Assembly (NCBI GenBank): GCA_021502835.1
Contig: JAKFGP010000013.1
Location: 159,486-223,485 of the forward strand
Direction: 5' to 3'
DNA: 64,000 nucleotides
From: Streptomyces thinghirensis
GTDB lineage: Bacteria; Actinomycetota; Actinomycetia; Streptomycetales; Streptomycetaceae
Below, piece by piece: positions 63,808-64,000 of this stretch. The notes beneath the pieces are model-generated. The model was not told where the DNA came from. It saw only the letters and a program-made list of their open reading frames with translations, and searched no databases. Position 1 is the first letter of the stretch, and each line of letters opens with the position of its first letter. The translations under genes and the position numbers were made by a program.

Positions 63808-64000
63808 GTGGGACCTTCTTCGCGGAATGCCAGGTCGCTTTCCCGAGGAGGCGGGCAGGACGCCGTACGGGTTTGAGCCCTGCGGGGCAATCTGCGGCAC
63901 GCGACGCACACCATCCGGGACAAGCCGGGCCCGGGCGGTCGCGGAGCTGGACGATCGTAAGGCGCTGCGAGGCAGCAATACGCAACTGAACGAAGCATAC
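63804..64000 (+). CDS. lutB: Lactate utilisation Fe-S protein LutB (LldF), N-terminal part
   Basis: This is the N-terminal part of the LutB subunit, running off the window. ATG 63804 follows GAAGGAG and reads MSGTFF; after small frame corrections it reads NLRHATHTIRDKRARAVAEL, DDRKALR, TQLNEAY. The HATHTIRDKRA segment is typical of LutB/LldF. It overlaps lutA by four bases. In full it would carry two 4Fe-4S clusters in a ferredoxin-like C-terminal part. Confidence 0.82.

Overview
The window is high-GC actinobacterial DNA and almost certainly Streptomyces. It carries a complete SapB (ram/amf) morphogen cluster, a cebEFG-bglC cellobiose locus, an ECF42/DGPF pair, SpoIIE-type phosphatases and many secreted glycan- and wall-active enzymes. 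Nearly every gene is interrupted by one-base frame changes, mostly in short G or C runs, while conserved motifs continue in the next frame. I read these as sequencing indels and annotate the genes as single genes with interrupted frames. Quality is worst at about 62.8-63.5 kb. Ends given for interrupted genes are best estimates.

Layout. 0-5.6 kb: cellobiose importer and beta-glucosidase (cebE partial, cebF, cebG, bglC), then a convergent GH64 beta-1,3-glucanase with a CebR-like palindrome in its promoter. 5.6-9.4 kb: ECF42 sigma factor with its DGPF partner and a matching promoter, a HIT protein, a NUDIX hydrolase and a secreted glycerophosphodiesterase. 9.5-25.4 kb: GH89 alpha-N-acetylglucosaminidase, STAS protein, YCII protein, DoxX, GH43, a RavA/ViaA-like ATPase-VWA pair, HAD, SMI1, an AlaRS-like core protein, VOC/ArsR genes, a PP2C phosphatase and a MASE1 membrane protein.

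26.0-33.2 kb: ramR facing ramC-ramS-ramA-ramB. The SapB precursor is readable and two strong hairpins separate ramS from ramA. 33.4-38.5 kb: a secreted subtilase with a 23-G run upstream, then a large LuxR-type (LAL) regulator. 38.5-45.5 kb: sirtuin, SDR, and three secreted proteins (M23 peptidase, peptidoglycan amidase, DPBB-like protein) that share one C-terminal domain, then a winged-helix regulator. 45.6-48.3 kb: a multidomain SpoIIE phosphatase/anti-sigma kinase.

48.4-64.0 kb: a secreted PA14-propeller-CBM6-DUF1080 protein, then an L-rhamnose catabolic island. On the minus strand are the transporter (ATPase, two permeases, binding protein), mutarotase and LacI regulator. On the plus strand are rhaI, rhaD, rhaB, lutA and lutB (partial). 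The two arms diverge from one control region with two promoters, each followed by a TGAA-N4-TTCA operator. Together they import rhamnose, convert it through rhamnulose-1-phosphate to lactaldehyde, and oxidise it through lactate towards pyruvate.
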